A stretch of 20,099 nt of DNA from Bacteriovoracaceae bacterium (GTDB lineage: Bacteria > Bdellovibrionota > Bacteriovoracia > Bacteriovoracales > Bacteriovoracaceae): contig JAGLCH010000073.1 of the NCBI GenBank assembly GCA_023146355.1, positions 1 through 20,099 of the forward strand, in the 5' to 3' direction. Below the pieces are notes generated by a model, which saw nothing but the letters and a program-made list of their open reading frames with translations, ran no database searches and was not told where the DNA came from. Position 1 is the stretch's first letter, and every line of letters begins with the position of its first letter. Shown here one piece after another: positions 6,712 to 13,611 of the stretch. The translations under genes were made by a program, and so were the position numbers.

Positions 6712-7683
6712 ATGACTCGCTCCCTATGGTGGCCATTTTTTCTGCACCTGTCTTTATCTATCCTTATACAAGGTTGCTCCACAGTAAATACAACTAAGCG
6801 TTCTTCTGTTCGTGATTTTGGTGTAGCAGTTGATGTGGGTCAAAAGGCAACATCATCTTTAGATATTTCGCGCACTAGTTCTGCTGGTCCTGTGATAACC
6901 GAAAATAACGATGTTATAAATGTAGAGCAAAAACAGCAGGACGTTGTAGCACTTATCCTAGGGCCGGGTGGAAATCGAACTGCTGGGCATGTGGGCTTCA
7001 TAAAAGCTTTGGAAGAACACAAACTTAAAGTTCATATTGTTACGGGTACCGGACTCGGTGCTGTTGTAGCAGCACTATATGCGTCGGGAAAGAGGTCAGA
7101 TAGAATAGAATGGTTTTTCTATAAGCTATTTAATAAGACAAAAAACTTTACTCCATATAGTCAAAATTGGCTTGAGGTCACACAAATCATGTTGAGGGAG
7201 GAGTTTGGTTCAAAAAGAATTGAAGAATTACCAACTGCCACAATTATCCCGCTATATGATTTGAAAGAGCGCCGCATTCATTATTTTTCTAGGGGACCAG
7301 TTGTTGAACTACTTTCCGAGAATTTAAAGCTAAGCAATAACCGCGAATCTAGATTTATCAGCTCACTTCAGTGGGAAATCCATTCTATTAAATTCTTGAA
7401 GTCATATGGTGCAGACAAGCTACTGGGAGTCAGTGTTTTGGGGCGTGAAGTGCTTTTTCAAAAGTGGGATGATTATTTACTCGGCGTGTTTGGTAAGGCC
7501 ATTGCTATGAGTCGTACCAGTGCAGAATTATTAGATTGGAGTATCGAGTTACCCACTGACACATTGCCGATTGATAGCGTTAAAGAGATACCACTTTTTA
7601 TTCAAAAGAGTTATGATATGGCCTATAAAAAAGTCGAGTTGTATATAAAGGAAGGGGCAAAAAAAAGTCAAGGCCCTGAGTAA
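6712..7683 (+). CDS. Patatin-fold lipoprotein with both catalytic positions replaced (probable pseudoenzyme)
   Basis: The 323-residue product starts with a lipoprotein-type signal (hydrophobic segment ending LIQGC, Cys22), so it is probably anchored on the outer side of a membrane. Residues 78-245 follow the RssA/patatin phospholipase pattern: an oxyanion-type loop LILGPGGNRTAGHVGFIKAL, a nucleophile elbow, a Tyr-Asp-Leu strand near 182, and YGADKLLGVSVLG where patatins have GADxVIxVDV. The elbow reads Gly-Thr-Gly-Leu-Gly (112-116), so the nucleophilic Ser of GxSxG is Gly114. The DG[GA] dyad Asp should fall near 219-223, but the sequence there is Leu-Gln-Trp-Glu-Ile. Patatins use a Ser-Asp dyad, so hydrolysis is unlikely. 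The gene lies between xseB and a PBP gene, 3 and 23 bases apart. A structural or binding role is inference. Confidence 0.75.
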   Translation: MTRSLWWPFFLHLSLSILIQGCSTVNTTKRSSVRDFGVAVDVGQKATSSLDISRTSSAGPVITENNDVINVEQKQQDVVALILGPGGNRTAGHVGFIKALEEHKLKVHIVTGTGLGAVVAALYASGKRSDRIEWFFYKLFNKTKNFTPYSQNWLEVTQIMLREEFGSKRIEELPTATIIPLYDLKERRIHYFSRGPVVELLSENLKLSNNRESRFISSLQWEIHSIKFLKSYGADKLLGVSVLGREVLFQKWDDYLLGVFGKAIAMSRTSAELLDWSIELPTDTLPIDSVKEIPLFIQKSYDMAYKKVELYIKEGAKKSQGPE

Positions 7684-7706
7684 TTCCATCGCTTAATGAG
7701 GAATGA

Positions 7707-10463
7707 ATGAAGAATAATTTTTTGAAAGTTTTATGGATCATGTGCGGTTTGGGGCTGGCCGGTGTGCTTACCTTCGTCGTTGTCATTGCCTTCTTCTCAT
7801 TTGGGCTGCCAAAAATTGCAACTCTAGCAGATTACAAACCACCAATTCCTTCACAGATTCTTTCTAAGGACGGAACTGTCCTAGCAGAAATAGGTAAGCA
7901 AAAAAGACAAGTTGCTACCCTCGACGAAATACCACAAGTTATTATTGACGCCTTTTTATCTGCAGAAGATAGTGGTTTCTATAATCATGAGGGGGTCGAC
8001 TATATGGGGATCGCCCGCGCAATGCTTGCAAATTTAAAGGCAGGACGCGTTGTACAGGGTGGAAGCACGATCACTCAGCAGGTTGCTAAATCTCTTCTAC
8101 TTACTAATGAGCGTTCAGTCGTTCGAAAAATTAAAGATGTTCTTTTAGCGCGAAGAATTGAAGACAGATTTAGTAAAAGAGAGATTTTATTTCTGTATCT
8201 TAACCAGGTTTATCTTGGCGGCGGATACTACGGAGTAAAAGAGGCCTTCCGTGGTTACTATGGGAAGGAATTGACTGAAGGAACAGTTGCCGAGAGTGCA
8301 ATGATCGCAGGATTATTAGTCGCTCCTGGTAAATATTCTCCATATATACATCCAAAATTTGCAAAAAAACGACAAGGTTATGTTCTACGAAGGATGTATG
8401 CCAATAAGAAAATTTCAGAAGAGCAATTTAGAGAGGCACTAGCAGAAAAGATTAGGTATAGGCTGAGAAAAAGTAATTATTTTAAAGCGGGATATTTCAC
8501 TGATTGGGTTCGTCAAAGAGTAATTGAGCTTGTAGGGGAAGAAAACTTCCTGACTAATGGATTTAAAGTAGTCACGACAATTGACTGGGAGCTCCAACAA
8601 GTAGCTGAAAAACAAATTGCCCTTGGCGTAAGACAGATTGATAAGCGGCAGGGTTATAAAGGGCCATTAGGGCATTTAGCAACTCCAGAAGAGGTTACGG
8701 AATATGAAAAGAACTTTCGTGTAGATCTATATAAGAGTACGTCCAATTATTTTGTTCTAGATCAGCAGTTATCAAAGAAATATGAAGTTACCTATGATGA
8801 AGAACTTCATTTAAATGCGAAGAAAGCTAGAGAAGAGTGGAGAAAAGAAATTGCCCACCGTCGATTTGTTCCGGGTTACAGTCCAGAAGACCCCCTCGTA
8901 AACCACCTTCAAGAGAACAACAACTACAAGGCAGTAGTAGAAAAAGTTGATGGCCTTGCTCGATTAATTTACATCACTATCGGAGGTGTCCCTGGAATAA
9001 TCAGTCACCAAGGTTATCGTTGGGCCCATGAGAGAATTATTTCTGAAGAGCGTTCAAATACCTATCCTGTCGTAAATCCAAACTCGATTCTTAGGCCAGG
9101 CGATCTTATCCTAGTTAAGTTAAAGAAAAAAAGGGTGGGCTTTTGGCGATATGCCTATCGCTCGTTTACTAAAAAATATGGGCCACATCCTAAGGTTTCA
9201 ATAGCAAAGAAAGAGAAGTTCCTATATTGCGAATTGGACCAGGTTCCAGATGCTCAGGGAGCGCTTTTCTCTATAAATCCGAGTAGTGGTGAGATCTTGG
9301 CCTTTGTTGGAGGAAGTAACTTCAAGCGAAGTCAATTCAATCGCGTTATTCAATCTTTAAGGCAACCAGGCTCATCCTTTAAACCTCTAATCTATGCCGC
9401 AGCTCTAGAAAATGGATTCAATCCCTCATCGATTATTTTAGATTCTCCTGAGTCTCTTGGGGGCGCAGATGCGAGCCTAAACTGGAAGCCGCGTAATTAC
9501 GATGGAAAGTTTAAGGGGCCTATTACCTTAAGGACTGCCTTGGAGAAAAGCCGCAATATCCCTGTGATCAAGGTTGCGGATAAGATTACGGTTAAAAGAA
9601 TGCATGAGTTTGCAAAGCGAATTGGGTTTGATGCAAAGATTGACCCCGACCTCAGTCTCTCGTTAGGGTCATTTGGTGTTTCCCTTAAAGATATCGTTGC
9701 ATCATATTCAATTTTTCCAAATGGTGGAAAAATTATTGACCCACGCTCGGTATTATCAATTGAAGATAGAGATGGAAATATTTATCAACTGGATGAAAAT
9801 GAGAAGCTCAACCGTATAAGGCTAAAAGAAAATTATGGTGAATCAGATGATGAAGAACAGACGATTGATTTAACGAGTGAAGTAGAAGAGGGTAAAACCG
9901 AAGAAATAGAAACTACAAAAGAGAAGAAGATTAATCCCTATCATATAACTTTAGGGGGAGAGCAAGTGTACGACCCGCGGCTGGCCTACTTAATGTCCAA
10001 CCTCCTAAAGGGAGTGGTGCTTAATGGAACTGGTCGAGGCGCCAAGTCAATTAGTCACTTTATTGGTGGGAAGACGGGAACCACAAATAACTACGTCGAT
10101 GCTTGGTTTGTAGGTTTTTCTTCCAATGTTGCCACGGGTGTATGGACGGGCTTTGATGACAATAAGACCTTAGGTTGGGGAGAAACTGGTAGTAAGTCTG
10201 CATTACCTATTTGGAAAAACTACATGAGTGCAACTCTTAAGAAGTTTGGTGAGCATGACTTTAAAACTCCACCAGGAATTGTTCATGTGGCAATTGATCG
10301 TGTTACTGGACAACTCGCTAAGGACTCAATGTCTGGCTTTATTGAGGCCTATGTGGAGGGGACTGAACCTACAGAGGATGGTGAGCGTTTCTCTGAGGAG
10401 CAGAAAGAAGAAGATAATAAAGGCGGTCTATTTGAAGAGGAAGACTACTATAATATCAAGTAA
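7707..10463 (+). CDS. mrcA: Class A penicillin-binding protein, PBP1A family (glycosyltransferase/transpeptidase)
   Basis: A bifunctional enzyme that polymerises glycan strands and cross-links peptidoglycan stems from the inner membrane. One N-terminal membrane segment (residues about 6-32) precedes a GT51 domain with catalytic Glu87 in SAEDSGFYNHEGVDY, GGSTITQQVAKSL (118-130) and KREILFLYLNQVYLGGG (158-173). A PBP1A-type OB/linker region follows at about 280-520. The transpeptidase domain has SxxK at Ser556-Lys559 (GSSFKP), SxN at Ser615-Asn617 and KTGT at 789-792. At 918 residues it is longer than E. coli PBP1A (850). Extra length includes an acidic insert at about residues 705-745 inside the transpeptidase domain and an acidic tail after 890. 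ATG has GAGGA a few bases upstream. PBP1b-type outer-membrane activators are not encoded nearby. Confidence 0.95.
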   Translation: MKNNFLKVLWIMCGLGLAGVLTFVVVIAFFSFGLPKIATLADYKPPIPSQILSKDGTVLAEIGKQKRQVATLDEIPQVIIDAFLSAEDSGFYNHEGVDYMGIARAMLANLKAGRVVQGGSTITQQVAKSLLLTNERSVVRKIKDVLLARRIEDRFSKREILFLYLNQVYLGGGYYGVKEAFRGYYGKELTEGTVAESAMIAGLLVAPGKYSPYIHPKFAKKRQGYVLRRMYANKKISEEQFREALAEKIRYRLRKSNYFKAGYFTDWVRQRVIELVGEENFLTNGFKVVTTIDWELQQVAEKQIALGVRQIDKRQGYKGPLGHLATPEEVTEYEKNFRVDLYKSTSNYFVLDQQLSKKYEVTYDEELHLNAKKAREEWRKEIAHRRFVPGYSPEDPLVNHLQENNNYKAVVEKVDGLARLIYITIGGVPGIISHQGYRWAHERIISEERSNTYPVVNPNSILRPGDLILVKLKKKRVGFWRYAYRSFTKKYGPHPKVSIAKKEKFLYCELDQVPDAQGALFSINPSSGEILAFVGGSNFKRSQFNRVIQSLRQPGSSFKPLIYAAALENGFNPSSIILDSPESLGGADASLNWKPRNYDGKFKGPITLRTALEKSRNIPVIKVADKITVKRMHEFAKRIGFDAKIDPDLSLSLGSFGVSLKDIVASYSIFPNGGKIIDPRSVLSIEDRDGNIYQLDENEKLNRIRLKENYGESDDEEQTIDLTSEVEEGKTEEIETTKEKKINPYHITLGGEQVYDPRLAYLMSNLLKGVVLNGTGRGAKSISHFIGGKTGTTNNYVDAWFVGFSSNVATGVWTGFDDNKTLGWGETGSKSALPIWKNYMSATLKKFGEHDFKTPPGIVHVAIDRVTGQLAKDSMSGFIEAYVEGTEPTEDGERFSEEQKEEDNKGGLFEEEDYYNIK

Positions 10464-10500
10464 CCTACTGAATATTCATTAACAATTTATTACATAAAAT

Positions 10501-10539
10501 TTATCCACAGCCGATAAGTAAAGTTGGAGGGTTGTGGAT
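10501..10539. promoter_or_regulatory. Perfect DnaA-box sequence and 7-base inverted repeat at the start of the TonB-like gene
   Basis: TTATCCACA at 10501-10509 is identical to the consensus DnaA box. ATCCACA (10503-10509) is repeated in inverted form as TGTGGAT (10533-10539), which overlaps the ATG of the next gene. The 23-base loop contains the ribosome binding site GGAGG. The pair could be a protein-binding site or an RNA hairpin that hides the start codon. A single consensus box can also occur by chance. Confidence 0.3.
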
Positions 10540-11452
10540 GGATCGCCTAAAAAATGTATTCCATTTTTTCAAGAGTAGGAAGTTTTTAAGCTGCATACTC
10601 ATGTCAGTACTGCTTCACATCTTGGCAGTATTTAACTTTGCTCTAGAGCAGGGTGAAGAGAGCTATAAACTTGAGAGCAAAAAAAAGCTCAAAGTTACGC
10701 GCATTATTATACGACCAAAGAAACGAATGCAAGTTGTCGATACCTTAGCTAGCACAGAAAAAAATCGACCAAAAGATGCAAGATTTTACGGAAAAGACGA
10801 TCAAAGCTTCAAGAAACAGACGATTGAAAAGCGAGTGGGAGCGTATCGGCCTGCTGCGAAGGGTGCTATGCAAGCATCGCTTTCTCCGTCAATAACCTCA
10901 CCCCAACCAAAGAGTAACTATAAACGATTTAAGCGCTCTAGAAAGAATAGTAAAATCTCTCTTAAAGACTTAATGTTTAACCAGCAAGATCGAAAGAAGC
11001 TAGATGCGCTAGCGAATACAGCTCAGGTTCCACTTGGAATAAAAAATGGAGACTCAGCTGCGAAGGGACTTGGTTCTCGTAGTGATCATGTGGAAGACAT
11101 TCCACTTTCGGATCTTACTCAGCTCAATACTTCCAAATATCGCTTTCACAGCTTCCTTACAAGGTTTAAGAAGCAGATGGAAGGGCACTGGCGCTTAAGT
11201 GTTCGCAAATATGCAGAAAAGGGGTCTTTTGCTCGTATGCCGGCCAGTCGCGGCCAGAAAACAGGTCTAGTGATTATTCTCGATGGACGGGGGGATGTTG
11301 TAAATATATCTATTGAGCGATCTTGTGGAATCGAGGAGCTGGATAAGATTGCTGTTAATGCAATTTACAAAGCAGGATCATTTCCTAATCCACCTAAGGA
11401 TATGGTGAGCAATAATAGAGTTGAAATACCGTTTGGATTTGTTGTTGATTAG
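10538..11452 (+). CDS. TonB/TolA-like energy-transducing protein
   Basis: The 304-residue product has a basic cytoplasmic start and one membrane segment (residues 16-35), FLSCILMSVLLHILAVFNF. This contains the SxxxH spacing (Ser23, His27) that in TonB contacts the ExbB/ExbD motor. A long basic, Ser/Lys-rich periplasmic region lacks the usual Pro-rich linker of TonB. Residues about 205-304 match the TonB C-terminal domain: a helix with HSFLTRFKKQMEGHW, then GLVIILDGRGDVVNISIERS, CGIEELDKIAVNAI, FPNPPKDM and a closing hydrophobic strand. ATG at 10538 is chosen because GGAGG lies 7 bases upstream; a TTG six bases earlier is too close. No exbB/exbD is present, so the partner motor is elsewhere. 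Whether it serves receptors, a Tol-Pal-like process or motility cannot be told from sequence. Confidence 0.78.
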   Translation: MDRLKNVFHFFKSRKFLSCILMSVLLHILAVFNFALEQGEESYKLESKKKLKVTRIIIRPKKRMQVVDTLASTEKNRPKDARFYGKDDQSFKKQTIEKRVGAYRPAAKGAMQASLSPSITSPQPKSNYKRFKRSRKNSKISLKDLMFNQQDRKKLDALANTAQVPLGIKNGDSAAKGLGSRSDHVEDIPLSDLTQLNTSKYRFHSFLTRFKKQMEGHWRLSVRKYAEKGSFARMPASRGQKTGLVIILDGRGDVVNISIERSCGIEELDKIAVNAIYKAGSFPNPPKDMVSNNRVEIPFGFVVD

Positions 11453-11874
11453 TGAAGTTGTCCGTCGCCTAAGATATCTTTTAAACGATTTAAGCCTTCC
11501 ATTGTTACGTAGTCGGCCCAGATGGTGTCGAGCTCTCTAAATGTTTCAATTAACTGTCCCATCGCTTGATCGTTGGAGATATTTTGTGCATCCGCTAAGT
11601 GCTTAGCTGCGACTCCAATGGATTCAATCACTTTAGAGTTACAAACAATTTTAAGGCGCTCTTGAAAGTTGCTCTTAATTGTTTGTTCTTTGCTTTTCAC
11701 AATTGCAGTATTTAGCAATTGAACAATGTTTTGTCTTGATTGCTCAGACGACGAAGTAGTTGTCATAGACGTTATATTCTCTCTAATGATTTGTTTTAAA
11801 AACTTTTGTGAGTATGCGTTGTGCCCCCCCATTCGTAAAGGGAAAATCCTAGAATGTGTTGAATTTTCAAACAA
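11449..11874 (-). CDS. Small helical protein of unknown function
   Basis: I do not recognise this protein. The C-terminal 95 residues look like a genuine soluble helical domain (QNIVQLLNTAIV, KIVCNSKVIESIGVAAKHLA, MGQLIETFRELDTIWADYVT), with no signal peptide, membrane segment or catalytic motif that I can see. Two starts are possible. A TTG at 11874 has GGAG at 6 bases and gives 141 residues. An ATG at 11766 gives 105 residues beginning MTTTSSSEQ, but only a distant AGAG precedes it. The longer version includes a run of seven G within the coding frame. It converges on the TonB-like gene, and the two stop codons overlap by four bases. Confidence 0.6.
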   Translation of the reverse strand: MFENSTHSRIFPLRMGGHNAYSQKFLKQIIRENITSMTTTSSSEQSRQNIVQLLNTAIVKSKEQTIKSNFQERLKIVCNSKVIESIGVAAKHLADAQNISNDQAMGQLIETFRELDTIWADYVTMEGLNRLKDILGDGQLH

Positions 11875-11968
11875 TAATTACTCCACAAAAGCTATAGTAT
11901 TAAAATAGTTTAAGTAACTAATGAATATTGTGAGAAAACGTAAATTAGTGAAAAAAAATGCTTGAAAT

Positions 11969-11996
11969 AGGAAAAGGCCCAATTGGGCCCTTTCCT
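11969..11996 (-). terminator. Rho-independent terminator of gcvT-gcvH
   Basis: A 12-base stem with one mismatch (AGGAAAAGGCCC / GGGCCCTTTCCT) closes over an AATT loop and lies 17 bases after the gcvH stop. On the minus strand the 3' arm runs into TTTTCCTATTT, and an eight-T run follows a little further on. It ends the gcvT-gcvH transcript before the next minus-strand gene. Confidence 0.85.
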
Positions 11997-12012
11997 AATA
12001 TTCTTGTAATTG

Positions 12013-12396
12013 TTACTGGTTGTCGCAGTGAGTTTTATATGTTTCGACACTCATTAGCTCATCGAGCTCCGCCGGATTTGAAATCTTAATTTTCATGATC
12101 CAAGCGCTAAAAGCATCTTGATTGCATGATTCTGGAGCATCACTAAGCTCTTCATTTGCCTCGATCACTTCTCCTGAGAGAGGAGATTCAAGATCTGTTA
12201 CAGACTTGATTGACTCGACAACACCAAAGTTTCCACCTTTTTCAATTGAATCTCCTACTTCTGGAACTTCAACAAAAACGATATCACCAAGAGCATTTTG
12301 TGCAAAGTCTGTGATTCCTACAGTTGCTACGTCTCCATCAACTTTTACCCAGTCATGGTCATGTGTGTACTTTAGTTCTGCTTTAAATTCGGCCAT
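12013..12396 (-). CDS. gcvH: Glycine cleavage system H protein
   Basis: GcvH is the lipoyl shuttle protein of the glycine cleavage complex, carrying the aminomethyl group from the P protein to the T protein and electrons to the L protein. The 127-residue product has the full family pattern: YTHDHDWVKVDGDVATVGIT, DFAQNALGDIVFVEVPEVG, and the lipoylation segment VVESIKSVTDLESPLSGEV with Lys64 as the modified residue. It ends with AWIMKIKISNPAELDELMS. Its ATG overlaps the gcvT stop codon by one base (TAATG), so the two are translationally coupled. A hairpin terminator follows directly, so gcvP is not in this operon. Confidence 0.97.
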   Translation of the reverse strand: MAEFKAELKYTHDHDWVKVDGDVATVGITDFAQNALGDIVFVEVPEVGDSIEKGGNFGVVESIKSVTDLESPLSGEVIEANEELSDAPESCNQDAFSAWIMKIKISNPAELDELMSVETYKTHCDNQ

Positions 12397-13469
12397 TACT
12401 TATGTCCCCCTGTTATGAAAGGTTTCGCGTGATAATTCGCTTCAACCGATCTATTTCTTACTTTAATAAAGAGTTTTTTATCTTTTGGAAACTTAGCTTT
12501 TTCAACCAAGCAAAGTGCAATTCCTTTTCCCGAAGTTACTGACATTGTTCCTGAAGTTACTTTTCCAATAACCTCATCTTGAGCATTCACAACTTCGTAA
12601 CCTTCTCTGGGTATTCCCTTGTCGAGTGAAAGCTTAACGAGTCTGAATTTTGGTGTATATTGAGCGAGAGCATCTTTACCAACAAAGTCAGGCTTATCAA
12701 GCTTAACAGTCCACTTTAGAGCTGCATCTAATGGAGTTACCTCATCATGAATTTCATGTCCATAAAGAGGATAGCAAACTTCAAGTCTTAGTACATCACG
12801 TGATACAAGTCCGCATGGTGTTGCGTTAAGCTCCATCATCTGTCCCCACAGTTTTGTGATTGTTTCATGGGTGCCGTAAAGTTCAAAACCATCTTCACCA
12901 GTGTATCCTGTTCGTGCCATGATTAGGCTTTCCTCAGGTCGCTCTTTAATAGAATAATATGGAAATTCTTCAGTGGAATCCAGTAATCCCATTTTTGTGA
13001 ACACTTCTTCTGTCTTTGGTCCCTGAACCGCGAGTAGTGAGAAGTCATCAGAACGATTGGTTAAAGAGATATTAAAGCGTGATGATAGCTTTGAGCTGAT
13101 CCAATCCCAGTCCTTATCGATATTCGCAGCATTAACGCAGATAAGAACTCTATTATCTGCAAGCTTGTAAGCGATAAGATCGTCAACAACAGTACCGTTG
13201 TCGCGACAAAGAGGGGAGTAAACTGCTTTTAGGTTTCCAGCACCTGAAAAGTCATTTGGAAGTAGATAGTCAACAAAGTCTACCGCGTCAGTTCCTTCTA
13301 CAAAGAACTGTCCCATATGACTAACGTCGAAAACACCAAGGCCCTCTCTTACTGCAATAACTTCATCTTTAATTGAAGTGTACTGTAGTGGCATTTCAAA
13401 ACCAGCAAATTCGCCCATTTTTGCGCCAAGCTCTAGGTGTAATCCATGAAGGGATGTCTTTTTCGTCAT
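12396..13469 (-). CDS. gcvT: Glycine cleavage system T protein (aminomethyltransferase)
   Basis: GcvT transfers the methylene group from aminomethyl-lipoyl GcvH to tetrahydrofolate, releasing ammonia. The 357-residue product is of normal length and carries family landmarks: GAKMGEFAGFEMPLQYTSIK, DVSHMGQFFVEG, the catalytic-region segment CRDNGTVVDDLIAYKL with the conserved Asp, ARTGYTGEDGFELYG, RLEVCYPLYGHEI, and the C-terminal barrel with GKVTSGTMSVTSGKGIALCL. I use the ATG at 13467-13469 with GGAG 7 bases upstream; an ATG four codons earlier would place that GGAG inside the gene. I see no glycine riboswitch in the roughly 140-base space before the divergent ABC transporter gene. Confidence 0.96.
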   Translation of the reverse strand: MTKKTSLHGLHLELGAKMGEFAGFEMPLQYTSIKDEVIAVREGLGVFDVSHMGQFFVEGTDAVDFVDYLLPNDFSGAGNLKAVYSPLCRDNGTVVDDLIAYKLADNRVLICVNAANIDKDWDWISSKLSSRFNISLTNRSDDFSLLAVQGPKTEEVFTKMGLLDSTEEFPYYSIKERPEESLIMARTGYTGEDGFELYGTHETITKLWGQMMELNATPCGLVSRDVLRLEVCYPLYGHEIHDEVTPLDAALKWTVKLDKPDFVGKDALAQYTPKFRLVKLSLDKGIPREGYEVVNAQDEVIGKVTSGTMSVTSGKGIALCLVEKAKFPKDKKLFIKVRNRSVEANYHAKPFITGGHK

Positions 13470-13611
13470 GGTTAGCTCCATAATAAATTAGGGTGTAAAT
13501 AATTTGTGTTAATTAAAAATATAGTGCTTTTTTTTCGTATTTAAAAGGGGAAAAGAGGGGTTGGGATTTAATGCTGCTGTAACTCTTGCAGCGCGAGTTA
13601 ATGGGTGTAGA

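Noticed and set aside
11098..11452. Overlapping 3' ends of the TonB-like gene and the small unknown gene as a toxin-antitoxin or antisense arrangement
   Set aside because: Only the two stop codons overlap, by four bases. Neither product resembles a toxin or antitoxin.
13470..13611. Glycine riboswitch ahead of gcvT
   Set aside because: The space is short, AT-rich and shows neither paired helices nor the conserved aptamer cores.
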